Below, piece by piece: positions 27,516 to 35,432 of a DNA stretch of 64,000 nucleotides. Positions within the stretch are counted from its first letter, which is position 1; each line of letters opens with the position of its first letter. Source of the DNA: Thermococcus argininiproducens. Lineage in GTDB: Archaea; Methanobacteriota_B; Thermococci; Thermococcales; Thermococcaceae. A model generated the notes under the pieces. That model saw nothing but the letters and a program-made list of their open reading frames with translations. It searched no databases and had not been told where the DNA came from. Made by a program: the position numbers and the translations under genes. The DNA lies in the NCBI RefSeq assembly GCF_023746595.1, contig NZ_CP080572.1:1844530-1908529 (forward strand), read 5' to 3'.

Positions 27516-27932
27516 TCAAGGCTGCTTTATAGATACCCTAGGCACTGGAATTGGATATGGAATGCGCATTTCCTTTGAGATGAGCATTATCATCGGTGTT
27601 ACCTCGTTTGTGATGAAATTCACAATCTCTGCAAACATCTCTGGTGGAACTTTCTTATCTCTTTCCCAGTTGTCAAGTATCTCATCAATTTTCTCTTTTT
27701 GTGGTGGAAGGTAAAATACCATGCCACTTATCAAAGCACGGGCTATATCTGGCCTATAACCTATTTGATACGTGAAAAGGACTTCGATACCGTTTACCTT
27801 ACCTGAGGGAGTCTTTATCTCTCCCAATCTTACCTCTTCAATTTTTGGTGAAAGGTTAATCTCCACTTTACTTGCAATTCCTCCCTGCTTTTCCATTTCT
27901 ACTTTAGTAATATTAATACCAAGTACTGGCAT
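27516..27932 (-). CDS. Archaeal protein, possibly SecB-like
   Basis: A 138-residue protein. It has an N-terminal series of beta strands (VEINLSPKIEEVRLGEIKT... IEVLFTYQIGY) and a long C-terminal helix with EIVNFITNEVTPMIMLISKEMRIPYPIPVP. The strand-strand-helix order and the Pro-rich end resemble the SecB chaperone fold seen in some archaea, a weak inference. ATG 27932 follows AAGGAGGTGG, and the upstream in-frame codons hold that site. Confidence 0.6.
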   Translation of the reverse strand: MPVLGINITKVEMEKQGGIASKVEINLSPKIEEVRLGEIKTPSGKVNGIEVLFTYQIGYRPDIARALISGMVFYLPPQKEKIDEILDNWERDKKVPPEMFAEIVNFITNEVTPMIMLISKEMRIPYPIPVPRVSIKQP

Positions 27933-28015
27933 TTTTCCACCTCCTTTCAACAATTACTGTGGAGTTATTAAAAAGTATCGGTGATACTTAAAAAGAATTA
28001 CACGAATCATTAAGC

Positions 28016-28723
28016 ATGCCAAGAGAAAAAGTTGTGAGAGTGTGGGACGAGAGAGAAGTGGTTTATTCTCCTAAAAAATGGGCAATTTTAAGAGAGAAAA
28101 GGGAAAAGGCATTAAAAATAATGGAAAGGCTAGAACAGTTTGATCCCCATGTTTATGGAAGCGTTGCCAGAGGGGACGTGAGAAAAGACAGCGATATAGA
28201 TATAATCATCCCCTATAAGGTCTCAAGTTTTTTGATTGAACTCAGTCTAGAAGGTATCCCCTTTCACAACAGAAGGATTGTGATGGCCACTCCATGGCAT
28301 TTAATAAAGGGCCATATTGAGATTGATGAAGAGACAACGGTAACCTTCCCTCTTATCAATCCTACTGACAGAGAATTTGAATTTTATAAATGGGGAGGAA
28401 TGGTCGATATTTGGGGAGTTAAGACAGATCTAAGAGTTCCTGGAGTTAATAAGAAGCTGATTCTAATACTCCCTACAGATAAAGGGCACATAGAGAAGGA
28501 GGTTGTAGGGAGAGAAAGCGAAGTTGCAAAGAGTCTTGGGGTGAGCATTGAGCTTGTTCAGGAGAGAGTAAAGATACTCACGAGAAGGGACTCGATAGGA
28601 AGAACAGGAATTTATCTCAATGAAGAGGTGCCCGAGTGGATGAGCTTTGAAGAGGCCTTGAAGAGAATAGCCGATAGAGACCCCAACATTAGAAGAAAGA
28701 TAAGGGAGAGCGGAGGTATTTAA
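28016..28723 (+). CDS. Nucleotidyltransferase-fold protein
   Basis: A 235-residue protein. VYGSVARGDVRKDSDIDIII gives the GS...D-x-D motif of the pol-beta nucleotidyltransferase superfamily (about residues 43-62). The rest contains a DREFEFYKWGG segment and a C-terminal helix-turn-helix-like region (VAKSLGVSIELVQERVKIL). It belongs to an archaeal family without a known substrate. A TATA-like CTTAAAAAG ends about 22 bases before the ATG and there is no ribosome site, so the mRNA is probably leaderless. It stands just upstream of tRNA-Gly. Confidence 0.78.
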   Translation: MPREKVVRVWDEREVVYSPKKWAILREKREKALKIMERLEQFDPHVYGSVARGDVRKDSDIDIIIPYKVSSFLIELSLEGIPFHNRRIVMATPWHLIKGHIEIDEETTVTFPLINPTDREFEFYKWGGMVDIWGVKTDLRVPGVNKKLILILPTDKGHIEKEVVGRESEVAKSLGVSIELVQERVKILTRRDSIGRTGIYLNEEVPEWMSFEEALKRIADRDPNIRRKIRESGGI

Positions 28724-28780
28724 TAACATTTCGGCGAAAGATTTATAAAGCGTCTACAATTGATTATTTACCGAGCTTGT

Positions 28781-28858
28781 GCGGTGGTAGTCTAGCCTGG
28801 CCTAGGACAGCGGCCTGCCACGCCGCGGGCCCGGGTTCAAATCCCGGCCACCGCACCA
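28781..28858 (+). tRNA. tRNA-Gly (GCC)
   Basis: Acceptor GCGGTGG (28781-28787) pairs with CCACCGC (28848-28854), then A and an encoded CCA. The anticodon arm GCGGC-CTGCCAC-GCCGC gives anticodon GCC. The T arm CCGGG-TTCAAAT-CCCGG is intact. The promoter CGGCGAAAGATTTATAAAG lies at 28733-28750. The accessory island begins right after it, so it may have served as an attachment site. Confidence 0.96.
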
Positions 28859-28918
28859 TTCTAATTTCACGATGATTTGTGGAACTTCCTCACCCAAGAA
28901 GACCCATCTCGCAATTCT

Positions 28919-29355
28919 TCAACAGAATTGTGACTTGTTAATGCCCATCTCGTTCATAACACCGACCAATTCTTCTTCCGGTGTGGTGACTTTATAACCT
29001 TTGGTTATTAAATATTCATAAACTTTTGTACGCTCTCCAAGTATGTCTCTAAGTTTGTAAACTTGAACAACAATCAATTCAACAATATCACCTGAAGATA
29101 ACTCTGACTCGTTTCTAACTTCTCCAGGGATTGTAATTAAACCCTTAGAACTAAGTTTCACTACAATATAGGTCTTTTTAGTGTGTTTATTTTATTGTCG
29201 ACGACTTCAAATGATCCTACAATAACTTCAAGCAAGTCTCCTTTTTCAAGTTGAATATTTCCCGATTCTTAGCAGGGACGACTAATTGGCCCTTAACGTT
29301 TATACTTGTTATGAAATTTTACTATAGGCTCAATGACATCTTGTTCTTTTGTCAT
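28919..29355 (-). pseudogene. Decayed AbrB/SpoVT-type gene (paralog of 30842-31282)
   Basis: The minus strand from ATG 29355 reads MTKEQDVIEPIVKFHNKY before a stop; the alignment to the intact AbrB gene (MTTKNTESQVIEPLAKFH) then continues in other frames: INVKGQLVVPAKNREIFNLKK, GDLLEVIVGSFEVV, and finally VVKLSSKGLITIPGEVRNESELSSGDIVELIVVQ with LRDILGERTKVYEYLITKGY. At least three frame changes are needed. The ATG overlaps the stop of the MCM-like gene (ATGA), so it was once coupled to it. Only the last 80 codons remain open. Confidence 0.78.
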
Positions 29356-30116
29356 TTTTGTCCCTCCGTTTTGGTTTGTTTGGTTACGTGGTTGACTTCT
29401 AGGAGTTTTTCAAAGGTGATTGGAGATCTTTTTTCTTTTGATACTAGACGTAGGATTCCGGTTACTATTATCTTATCCTCGGTGGATACTGTATCTACTA
29501 AATCGTCCAACAGAATCGCTTTTATTTTTGTTCTCTTATCTGAGGGATCACGTATCCAAATTTGTTGGATGTCTAAAAATTGGCTTTCATTAGTGTCAAT
29601 TTCGATTTCTTTACCCCCACAAGCTTCACATTTCTTTGGTTTTATTGCATTGCCAAACGGTTTTTGAATTCTAATCATTATGTTGCCACAGTCTTTGCAC
29701 ACAAAGGCTATTCTTGGAGCGAATATATCTATTCTTCCTGTTTTTGCAACGATTCCCTCAACTTGGACGAATTTATTTCTATGTTTAATCCCAAGTTCTT
29801 TGACGGAATATGTTTTGAGTAGCTCATAAAAGCGGGCATGAATTTTTGGAGAGTTTTTCTTAAAGAATTCTTCTTGGATGACTATTTGAATGGCATCTTC
29901 AGCAGCCAAAATAACATCCTCTGGATTTTCAAGAAGTTCTTCAGCGAGCTCTGGATTAAATGCATTTAAATGTTCCCAATTTATTTCCATTGAATGTTTT
30001 GGAGAAGTAGTCAAGATCTTTGTCAGTTGATTAAGGTAAATTAGGTTCTCGTTTTCATCCAAGTATTCTTTGAAAAACTGGACAAATTTGTCTATTATTT
30101 CTTCTTGCCTACTCAT
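29352..30116 (-). CDS. Stand-alone MCM N-terminal domain protein (no AAA+ domain)
   Basis: A 254-residue protein matching only the N-terminal half of archaeal MCM helicase: subdomain A (INWEHLNAFNPELAEELLENPEDVI, IHARFYELLKT), the KFVQVEGIVAKTG OB strands, a zinc finger with CKDC and CEAC, and the end LDDLVDTVSTEDKIIVTGIL..LEVNHV, where a full MCM would enter the AAA+ core. It stops there. No ATPase remnant follows. The ribosome site GGAGG is 10 bases upstream. It could cap or poison host MCM hexamers, load onto an element origin, or be a truncated relic. Confidence 0.85.
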   Translation of the reverse strand: MSRQEEIIDKFVQFFKEYLDENENLIYLNQLTKILTTSPKHSMEINWEHLNAFNPELAEELLENPEDVILAAEDAIQIVIQEEFFKKNSPKIHARFYELLKTYSVKELGIKHRNKFVQVEGIVAKTGRIDIFAPRIAFVCKDCGNIMIRIQKPFGNAIKPKKCEACGGKEIEIDTNESQFLDIQQIWIRDPSDKRTKIKAILLDDLVDTVSTEDKIIVTGILRLVSKEKRSPITFEKLLEVNHVTKQTKTEGQK

Positions 30117-30198
30117 GCCTTGATGCCTCCTAGTGGCATATAACCAAATTCTGTTATAATCTATATAATATATATGCCTTACGAAAAATTGTTCGACA

Positions 30199-30327
30199 TT
30201 GGGCGCTTTTGAGTGGCAAAAGTTTAATATTTTTTCAAGTAAGAGATTATTTAAACTTGCTCGAGGATATGGAAAGAGGATTTTAACTAATCAAGTTAAG
30301 CCGGGAAGGTATAAGGTGAGGAGGTGA
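30199..30327 (+). CDS. Possible small basic protein
   Basis: An open frame from TTG 30199 to TGA 30325-30327 encodes about 42 residues rich in Lys/Arg (SSKRLFKLARGYGKRILT, then KPGRYKVRR). Its stop lies inside the GGAGGTGAT site of the next gene, suggesting coupling. There is no ribosome site before the TTG; a frame starting ATG 30174 (MPYEKLFDIGRF) would join it by one frameshift. Coding is likely from composition but unproven. Confidence 0.35.
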   Translation: MGAFEWQKFNIFSSKRLFKLARGYGKRILTNQVKPGRYKVRR

Positions 30328-30333
30328 TTTGGG

Positions 30334-30744
30334 ATGGTAGGGTTTGAATTCAGTGGTGATAGGTTTGTTGTGTCCTTGTGGGAGGGAGCTGATAAGGATA
30401 TAATTGACGCTTTAGACAACTTTGTTAAGAAAGCCTTCAAGGAATCGTCACGGGTTTTATATCTTAGGGCAAGAGTTTCGAAAGACAAGGACTTCAAAGA
30501 CGAAGATGATCATCCTATATATGGGTTTTACATAGAGGTGGTTTGCGCGTCTGAGAGGGGATATTCTGGAACAGTTCATATGCCAAAAGACTACATTGAA
30601 CTTGATCCTTTGCTATTTTATGTTGAGGATAATAGAAAACTAGTGGTCTCTCTTGATCGCTCGCCTGATCGACAAGTCGACATGGAGTTGGAATTGCCAG
30701 TTGAGGAGGTTGTTATACACGTTTATAGAAAAATTTCTTATTGA
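30334..30744 (+). CDS. Orphan protein of the island
   Basis: A 136-residue protein I do not recognise. It is acidic and mostly beta (FEFSGDRFVVSLWEG, YGFYIEVVCASERGYSGTVHMP, KLVVSLDRSPDRQVDMELELP), with one helix near residues 22-36. The ribosome site GGAGGTGATTTGGG before ATG 30334 is very strong. It faces the AbrB gene convergently. It has no membrane segment or known catalytic motif. Confidence 0.7.
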   Translation: MVGFEFSGDRFVVSLWEGADKDIIDALDNFVKKAFKESSRVLYLRARVSKDKDFKDEDDHPIYGFYIEVVCASERGYSGTVHMPKDYIELDPLLFYVEDNRKLVVSLDRSPDRQVDMELELPVEEVVIHVYRKISY

Positions 30745-30841
30745 TATTTTTTCTAAACTTCGCCTTTATACATATGGGGTCAACAAGTCTTCATGAGAAA
30801 TTTGTTGACCGGATATCAGATCCAAAAAAATTGAACAATGT

Positions 30842-31282
30842 TTAATTTTCACGTTTAGTAGATGAGGTTATTTGAACATTTGTAGAGAGGATCTCTGCCT
30901 CCTGTGTAGCCGTTAGAATTTCATATTTATTTTTCAACAAGTGCTTAATATTACGGGCCTCTTCGGTGAGGAGGTCGTCAATTTTAAAGTACCTGATTAA
31001 CAATACTTCGAGAATATCATCTTGGATTATGTTGAATTTCTTGACAATTTTTTGGGGAAGATAGATTTTTCCATCTTTTGCCACACGAACAAATACATGT
31101 ACCCGGCTTAAAACAACATTGTCTCTAATAATACGAACTATTAGTTCTACAAAATCGCTTTGCTCTATACTATATCGTTTCCTCGTGATTTTAGGCAAAG
31201 TAAACCTACCATATTTGTCGACTTCAGCGTGAAACTTCGCTAGTGGCTCGATGACTTGTGACTCTGTGTTTTTTGTTGTCAA
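30842..31282 (-). CDS. AbrB/SpoVT-type swapped-hairpin DNA-binding protein, tandem domains
   Basis: A 146-residue protein with two successive AbrB-like units: KYGRFTLPKITRKRYSIEQSDFVELIV (about 20-46) and KDGKIYLPQKIVKKFNIIQDDILEVLLI (about 69-96), each G/R-x-x-LP-x-x-x followed by acid-hydrophobic strands. Such proteins are transition-state or antitoxin-like regulators and are common on archaeal viruses and plasmids. TTG 31282 is the start, after GGAGGGTGGTCGGGC. Its decayed paralog sits at 28919-29355. Confidence 0.78.
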   Translation of the reverse strand: MTTKNTESQVIEPLAKFHAEVDKYGRFTLPKITRKRYSIEQSDFVELIVRIIRDNVVLSRVHVFVRVAKDGKIYLPQKIVKKFNIIQDDILEVLLIRYFKIDDLLTEEARNIKHLLKNKYEILTATQEAEILSTNVQITSSTKREN

Positions 31283-31325
31283 GCCCGACCACCCTCCGGG
31301 TTCACGTGTAATTATTTGAATACGT

Positions 31326-31347
31326 ACTTTTATACAACTTTTATACA
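31326..31347 (-). promoter_or_regulatory. Tandem 11-base repeat with TATA boxes before the AbrB gene
   Basis: The plus-strand unit ACTTTTATACA occurs twice in direct contact; on the minus strand each is TGTATAAAAGT, giving two stacked TATA-like boxes about 45-65 bases before the AbrB start. They may be alternative promoters or half-sites for the AbrB protein. Confidence 0.5.
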
Positions 31348-31473
31348 GATTGTGTTATATCAATGGTATATAGGGTTTGCGGAATTTTTTCCTGCTATGA
31401 AGTTCCAAAAACAGCGGTAATTATATAAAAACCAGTTTGTTAGTTTTGGCTTTGGAAATTTCACTAGAAAGTC

Positions 31474-32064
31474 TCAGATTACTCGTTCTATTTTCTTGGG
31501 AGCTTCTTTGGATTTCAACATTTTATGGATTGGATACCTATGTGTGGATTTGATCTCTGTGAACCAGCGTTCTATTGTTTTTAAGTCTCTTTTGACTAAT
31601 AATATTTCTTCGGGTTTAAACTCTACGGTTATGGGGGCCCCTTTTTGAAGTTCAACTGTAATTGGCGTATCTAAGTGGTAATCTGCAAGGTTACGATACC
31701 ATCTTAGCCTGAAGAGGGCTTCTCGAACTGTTTTTCCAGCGAACTCCCCTATAAATCTCTGTATTACTTGGTGCACGTTATCTTTATGTTTCTTTGGTTG
31801 ATTTGGAAGTGAAGGTGTTAAAAGTTTCTCTAACAAAAGAAGGTCTTGTTTATATTTAATAATCTCTTCAGATTCTTGGTTATTGAGTGCATTTATAACA
31901 TCTTTAACTGCATCAAGGATTTCCTCACGGAGTTTCAGAAAAATATAGTAGTAATATTTGCTAATTGTTGTCCTAATCAGGGCTTCCTCTAAAGTTTGTT
32001 GAGATTTTTGGGAGATAATTTGTTCTAAGTGCTGTGAGAGCTCTTTGAATTTCTCTGGCCCCAT
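31474..32064 (-). CDS. HEPN-domain protein, third gene of a three-gene operon
   Basis: A 196-residue helical protein. The N-terminal LIRTTISKYYYYIFLKLREEIL is the typical first HEPN helix pair (compare xxRxYYAxFxxxR), and LRWYRNLADYHLD carries the R-x5-H motif (RNLADYH) that forms the RNase site of active HEPN toxins. HEPN proteins are common effectors of toxin-antitoxin and phage-defence systems. It is the last gene after two unknown genes reading leftward from 33110. The ATG at 32064 follows GGAGAG. Confidence 0.75.
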   Translation of the reverse strand: MGPEKFKELSQHLEQIISQKSQQTLEEALIRTTISKYYYYIFLKLREEILDAVKDVINALNNQESEEIIKYKQDLLLLEKLLTPSLPNQPKKHKDNVHQVIQRFIGEFAGKTVREALFRLRWYRNLADYHLDTPITVELQKGAPITVEFKPEEILLVKRDLKTIERWFTEIKSTHRYPIHKMLKSKEAPKKIERVI

Positions 32065-32092
32065 TTAAGCTCTCTCCTTTCAATAGCATTGT

Positions 32093-32557
32093 TTAGAAAC
32101 TATACAATATATGAATATCTTTATCAGGATACTTTGAGAGAATGTTGTCTTCTAATTTCTCGAATGCCCTCACTGCCTCATCTATTTTCTTTCGGTTTAG
32201 GTAAGCTACTACATAGAAGAAATTAGCATTATACTCCTCATCTGGAGCTATAACTACTCGTATCTTAGGGATTGTCCTTTTAATATTTGGTATTTCTTTT
32301 AGAGTCTTCAAAATTCCTTTTACAATGGCTCTAAGTTTCTGTTCACGATTCGGAATCTCTAATTGATATATAGATTCGTGAAGTGATTTTTCATAGTAAG
32401 CTTTAAGTTCATTCAAAATGTAATCTAGTTCAGCTTCTGCTTGTTCTTCCCTAATTAATTCTATGGGCACATGATAAGAGAGATCACGAGAAAATCTTTT
32501 TTCAAAGGGAAAATAGAATCCTCTACTCCTCTTTTTTATTTCCTTCGTTGGCATCAT
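32093..32557 (-). CDS. Unknown protein, middle gene of the HEPN operon
   Basis: A 154-residue protein I do not recognise. It starts basic (KKRSRGFYFPFEKRFSRDL), has a central helical block (LDYILNELKAYYEKSL) and ends with an alpha/beta unit, KIRVVIAPDEEYNANFFYVVAYLNRKKIDEAVRAFEKLEDNILSK, whose last strand is DIHILYSF. The gene starts inside the previous one (about 35 bases overlap) and ends 28 bases before the HEPN gene, so it is translationally linked. It could be an antitoxin or adaptor. Confidence 0.65.
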   Translation of the reverse strand: MMPTKEIKKRSRGFYFPFEKRFSRDLSYHVPIELIREEQAEAELDYILNELKAYYEKSLHESIYQLEIPNREQKLRAIVKGILKTLKEIPNIKRTIPKIRVVIAPDEEYNANFFYVVAYLNRKKIDEAVRAFEKLEDNILSKYPDKDIHILYSF

Positions 32558-33110
32558 TATTGATCACCGAGTTTATTTCTTTAATAATTTTTTGTAAGGT
32601 CTCTTTTGTAGTTTCAAAGAAGAACTCTTCAAAATCCATATCTCCTGAGTTATCTATTGATATTCTAACCCCATAACTTTCAAGAGGACCTTCAGGGGTA
32701 TCTTTGACAAACTTTAATATTTCAAACTCTTCCAGGATAGGATTTGTCATGAATTTCCTTGTAAGAAACTTCTTTTTTGTCTCTGGAGTGTACAATTTTT
32801 CGACAATATATTGCTCCAATTCACTAGAGGGTTCTTCTCCTTCTATTTTTGAGAGAAGAACCACCGAGATTAAGAAAGAAGCAATACTCAAATAATCGAC
32901 TGCTTGTACAATATCAATACCGAACTCCTTAACTAGATCCATTTCTGCTATTGTTTTTATTCTAACTTCAATACCACTCCGATATACTCCTATATTCTCT
33001 GGAGTAATTAATTCCTTTTCAATGAGATACTTAACAATCCTCTCAAAAAGTTCTTTATCAAACTTTCCAGATCTAAATTTTATTTTTTCAACTAAACTCT
33101 CATAAGGCAT
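32523..33110 (-). CDS. Unknown protein, first gene of the HEPN operon
   Basis: About 195 residues, not recognised. The first 45 residues look like a winged or HTH-like helical head (YESLVEKIKFRSGKFDKELFERIVKYLIEKELIT), followed by a short hydrophobic stretch (YLSIASFLISVVLLSK, possibly buried rather than membrane) and an acidic C-terminal half with FGIDIV and SYGVRISIDNSGDMDFEEFFFE. The tail is very polar. ATG 33110 follows GGTGAGG. It overlaps the next gene by about 35 bases. Confidence 0.65.
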   Translation of the reverse strand: MPYESLVEKIKFRSGKFDKELFERIVKYLIEKELITPENIGVYRSGIEVRIKTIAEMDLVKEFGIDIVQAVDYLSIASFLISVVLLSKIEGEEPSSELEQYIVEKLYTPETKKKFLTRKFMTNPILEEFEILKFVKDTPEGPLESYGVRISIDNSGDMDFEEFFFETTKETLQKIIKEINSVINNDANEGNKKEE

Positions 33111-33405
33111 TTGCCTCACCTGTAAATGTTAACAATAATTGCGACACCTAAGATACGATATGCTTTTTGATTAACTCCCTTAAATAGGTTACGTATGTAT
33201 GAACATCTCGTTCGTTTGGCACTCTCTCATGTGAGGTATTCTCACAGTAAGATTTTTTCACTTTAATTTCTTTTAACATTTCTGTGTCGATTCAGATTTT
33301 GTAAAAGAGTTCTATTATGTTGATATAGGAAAAGTTTCTACCCCAATAATAATTACATACATAAATTATTTAAATAATAAATTCGTATTTCAAGTGGTGA
33401 TATAA

Positions 33406-33429
33406 ATGCTATTCAAGGAGGCTGAATAA
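33406..33429 (+). CDS. Possible leader mini-ORF before the SDH_sah protease
   Basis: ATG CTA TTC AAG GAG GCT GAA TAA encodes MLFKEAE. It has its own GGTGAT site and its stop overlaps the protease ATG (TAATG), while the AAGGAGG site of the protease lies inside it. This arrangement could couple or attenuate translation. It may also be chance. Confidence 0.35.
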   Translation: MLFKEAE

Positions 33430-34568
33430 TGTCTCGAGAAAATAGAGTTAAACTGATTGAGAAAATTGAGAAATTAAGAAATTCGAGAGTGATTGTCTAT
33501 GTTACTGGAGATAGAAAAAATTACCCTCCATTAAGCCAGATTTCAGATGATGTCTTACCATTATTTAAGGAGATTCTTGATGAAATTGGATGGACCAAAA
33601 GAATTGATTTGTTTCTGTATAGTCGGGGTGGAGCTACAGAAGTCCCTTGGAAGATAGTATCTCTGATAAGAGAATATTGTGACCATTTTGGCGTCTTAAT
33701 TCCGTTCAGAGCACATAGTGCTGCAACTATGATTGCATTAGGTGCGGATGAAATTGTATGCGGGCCAGCAGCGGAGCTTGGCCCAATTGATCCGTCCTTA
33801 ACTACTCCGTTTAACCCAAGAGACCCTCGGGGCAATCCTATACCAATAAGTGTTGAGGCTGTAAGAGCTTACCTTGACTTTGCTTCTGAATATGAGTCAC
33901 AAAAACAGCCTCAAAAGGCTTTTGAGTTGCTATCTAATGTTGCAAATCCTCTGGCAATTGGAGAAGTATATAGACAGCATAACTATATAAGAATGGTCGC
34001 AATGAAATTATTGAAGTTAAATAAGAACTCTCCAGATGATGCCACTTGTGAAAATATTGTCAAAAAGCTTGTGGAGGAAACATATTTTCATGGTCATGCT
34101 ATTAAAAAAGAAGAAGCAAAAGAAATTGGCTTAAATATTATAGATGCCGATCCAGAATTAGAAAAAGTTATGTGGGAATTACTAAAGGAATACAGTAGAG
34201 AAATGGCATTAAATGAGCCATTTGAACCGTTAAAACTCTTAAGGACTAACAATTTTCAAGAAGTAGAAGATGAGAATGTATGTGGATTGTTAGAGAGCTC
34301 TACAATAAGCTATGTGAACATTGCTAAGGTTTTGGTCCAGTCAATAAGACAAATGCCCCCATCAATTTCACTTAACATTCCTCTGGTGTTGCCACCGAAT
34401 ATTGCTGAAATTATAGAAACAAATCCGGACTTGAGAGATATTATTAATGAATTGTATCAAAACTTAGTTGCAAGAATCCAACAACAAGTAATTCAAGAGC
34501 TAAACAGACAAGCCCCTGTAGTAGATGTTGACCTTAAAAGAATAGAAGTCAAGTGGATTAAGTTATAA
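33429..34568 (+). CDS. ClpP-fold serine protease of the SDH_sah type
   Basis: A 379-residue protein of the SppA/ClpP-like SDH_sah family. RIDLFLYSRGGATEVPW gives the oxyanion SxGG loop (about residues 57-75), and FRAHSAATMIALGADEIVCG holds the candidate nucleophile Ser (about 97), followed by ELGPIDPSLT. The N-terminal membrane anchor of many relatives is absent, so it should be cytoplasmic. A C-terminal half of about 170 residues is extra and unrecognised. Family members occur in mobile and defence islands. The start has AAGGAGG and overlaps the leader ORF. Confidence 0.8.
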   Translation: MSRENRVKLIEKIEKLRNSRVIVYVTGDRKNYPPLSQISDDVLPLFKEILDEIGWTKRIDLFLYSRGGATEVPWKIVSLIREYCDHFGVLIPFRAHSAATMIALGADEIVCGPAAELGPIDPSLTTPFNPRDPRGNPIPISVEAVRAYLDFASEYESQKQPQKAFELLSNVANPLAIGEVYRQHNYIRMVAMKLLKLNKNSPDDATCENIVKKLVEETYFHGHAIKKEEAKEIGLNIIDADPELEKVMWELLKEYSREMALNEPFEPLKLLRTNNFQEVEDENVCGLLESSTISYVNIAKVLVQSIRQMPPSISLNIPLVLPPNIAEIIETNPDLRDIINELYQNLVARIQQQVIQELNRQAPVVDVDLKRIEVKWIKL

Positions 34569-34571
34569 AAA

Positions 34572-34748
34572 TTATTGGTGGATAACAACTTGGGTTGTGG
34601 GCTCAAGAGATACCTCAATTGGGGGATTTAAACACACTCTCGGCTCGTTAATGGATTTTGGTTTGCTTTTTGGAGTTTTCTCGGAAAACTTATACTCAAA
34701 TCTAAATTCATTCCATGGCAAGAAATTAAGCTTGATTTCGATTTTCAT
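34572..34748 (-). CDS. Small orphan protein
   Basis: A 58-residue protein starting MKIEIKLNFLPWNEFRFEY, with a Lys/Pro-rich middle (KTPKSKPKSINEP) and end VSLEPTTQVVIHQ. GGGGTGATAAAT precedes the ATG at 34748 and a TATA-like ATATTTATATTAAC lies about 40 bases upstream, so it is likely expressed. It converges on the protease gene with a three-base gap. It resembles nothing I can name. Confidence 0.55.
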   Translation of the reverse strand: MKIEIKLNFLPWNEFRFEYKFSEKTPKSKPKSINEPRVCLNPPIEVSLEPTTQVVIHQ

Positions 34749-34928
34749 ATTTATCACCCCTAATATTATTTTGGAGTTTAAAGTTAATATAAATATTGCC
34801 TCTAGTAGATACATAACTTCAGATGAATTTTGGCGTCTGTGTATAAAACGATTTTGTTGTCTGCATTTCCAGCAGTGTAGCGAAAGTTTCTTATATGATT
34901 AATGTATATCCACTGATGGGAGAGAGTA

Positions 34929-35432
34929 ATGGAGGAGGCTAGATTTAAGAGGCTTGTCGCTTTTTTAAAGGCTCTTGAAAAGAAGACAGGATATAAATTT
35001 ACTATTGAGACTTTTGAAGATAGGATGAGACTCCAAAAACTTGTTTATCTCGCTAAGCACTTTGGCATTGATTTGGAATATAACTTCACTCTTTACATTA
35101 GAGGGCCTTATTCATCAGAACTTGCAGATGATTACTACAAGATAGAACGGGACTATGATGGTGAGATTCCAGAAATTTTAGACGAGTTTATTACAGAGGA
35201 GAAAGTAGATACTTTCATAGAATTCGTGAAAGACAAAGACACAGAAGAACTTGAATTAATAGCAACACTTCTAATGGTGTTAGGAAGACACAAGCCCTTC
35301 CTTAACTCTTTACCTGAAGAAGAAAGAGAGGATTTGGTGGTAAAAACCATTCAGGATATCAAACCATACTTTACTAAAGACAAAATATTAGAAGCGATTA
35401 GAGAGATTGAGAAGGTTAAGATTGTTGGATAA
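34929..35432 (+). CDS. YwgA/DUF4065 (SocA/Panacea)-like protein
   Basis: A 167-residue protein. RMRLQKLVYLAKHFGIDLEYNFTLYIRGPYSSELADDYYKI matches the hallmark of the YwgA and DUF4065 (Panacea) families: LQKLvYL..., then Y..Y..GPYS.EL..D. Panacea domains act as antitoxins or chaperone-like modules in toxin-antitoxin pairs. The remainder is helical and acidic. The 3' end overlaps the convergent PIN gene by 17 bases. The ribosome site GGGAGAG is modest. Confidence 0.72.
   Translation: MEEARFKRLVAFLKALEKKTGYKFTIETFEDRMRLQKLVYLAKHFGIDLEYNFTLYIRGPYSSELADDYYKIERDYDGEIPEILDEFITEEKVDTFIEFVKDKDTEELELIATLLMVLGRHKPFLNSLPEEEREDLVVKTIQDIKPYFTKDKILEAIREIEKVKIVG

Noticed and set aside
28859-28920. Integrase remnant or att core next to tRNA-Gly
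   Set aside because: No tyrosine-recombinase motif in any frame and no repeat of the tRNA 3' end found near 38.0-38.4 kb by eye; the island origin stays an inference.
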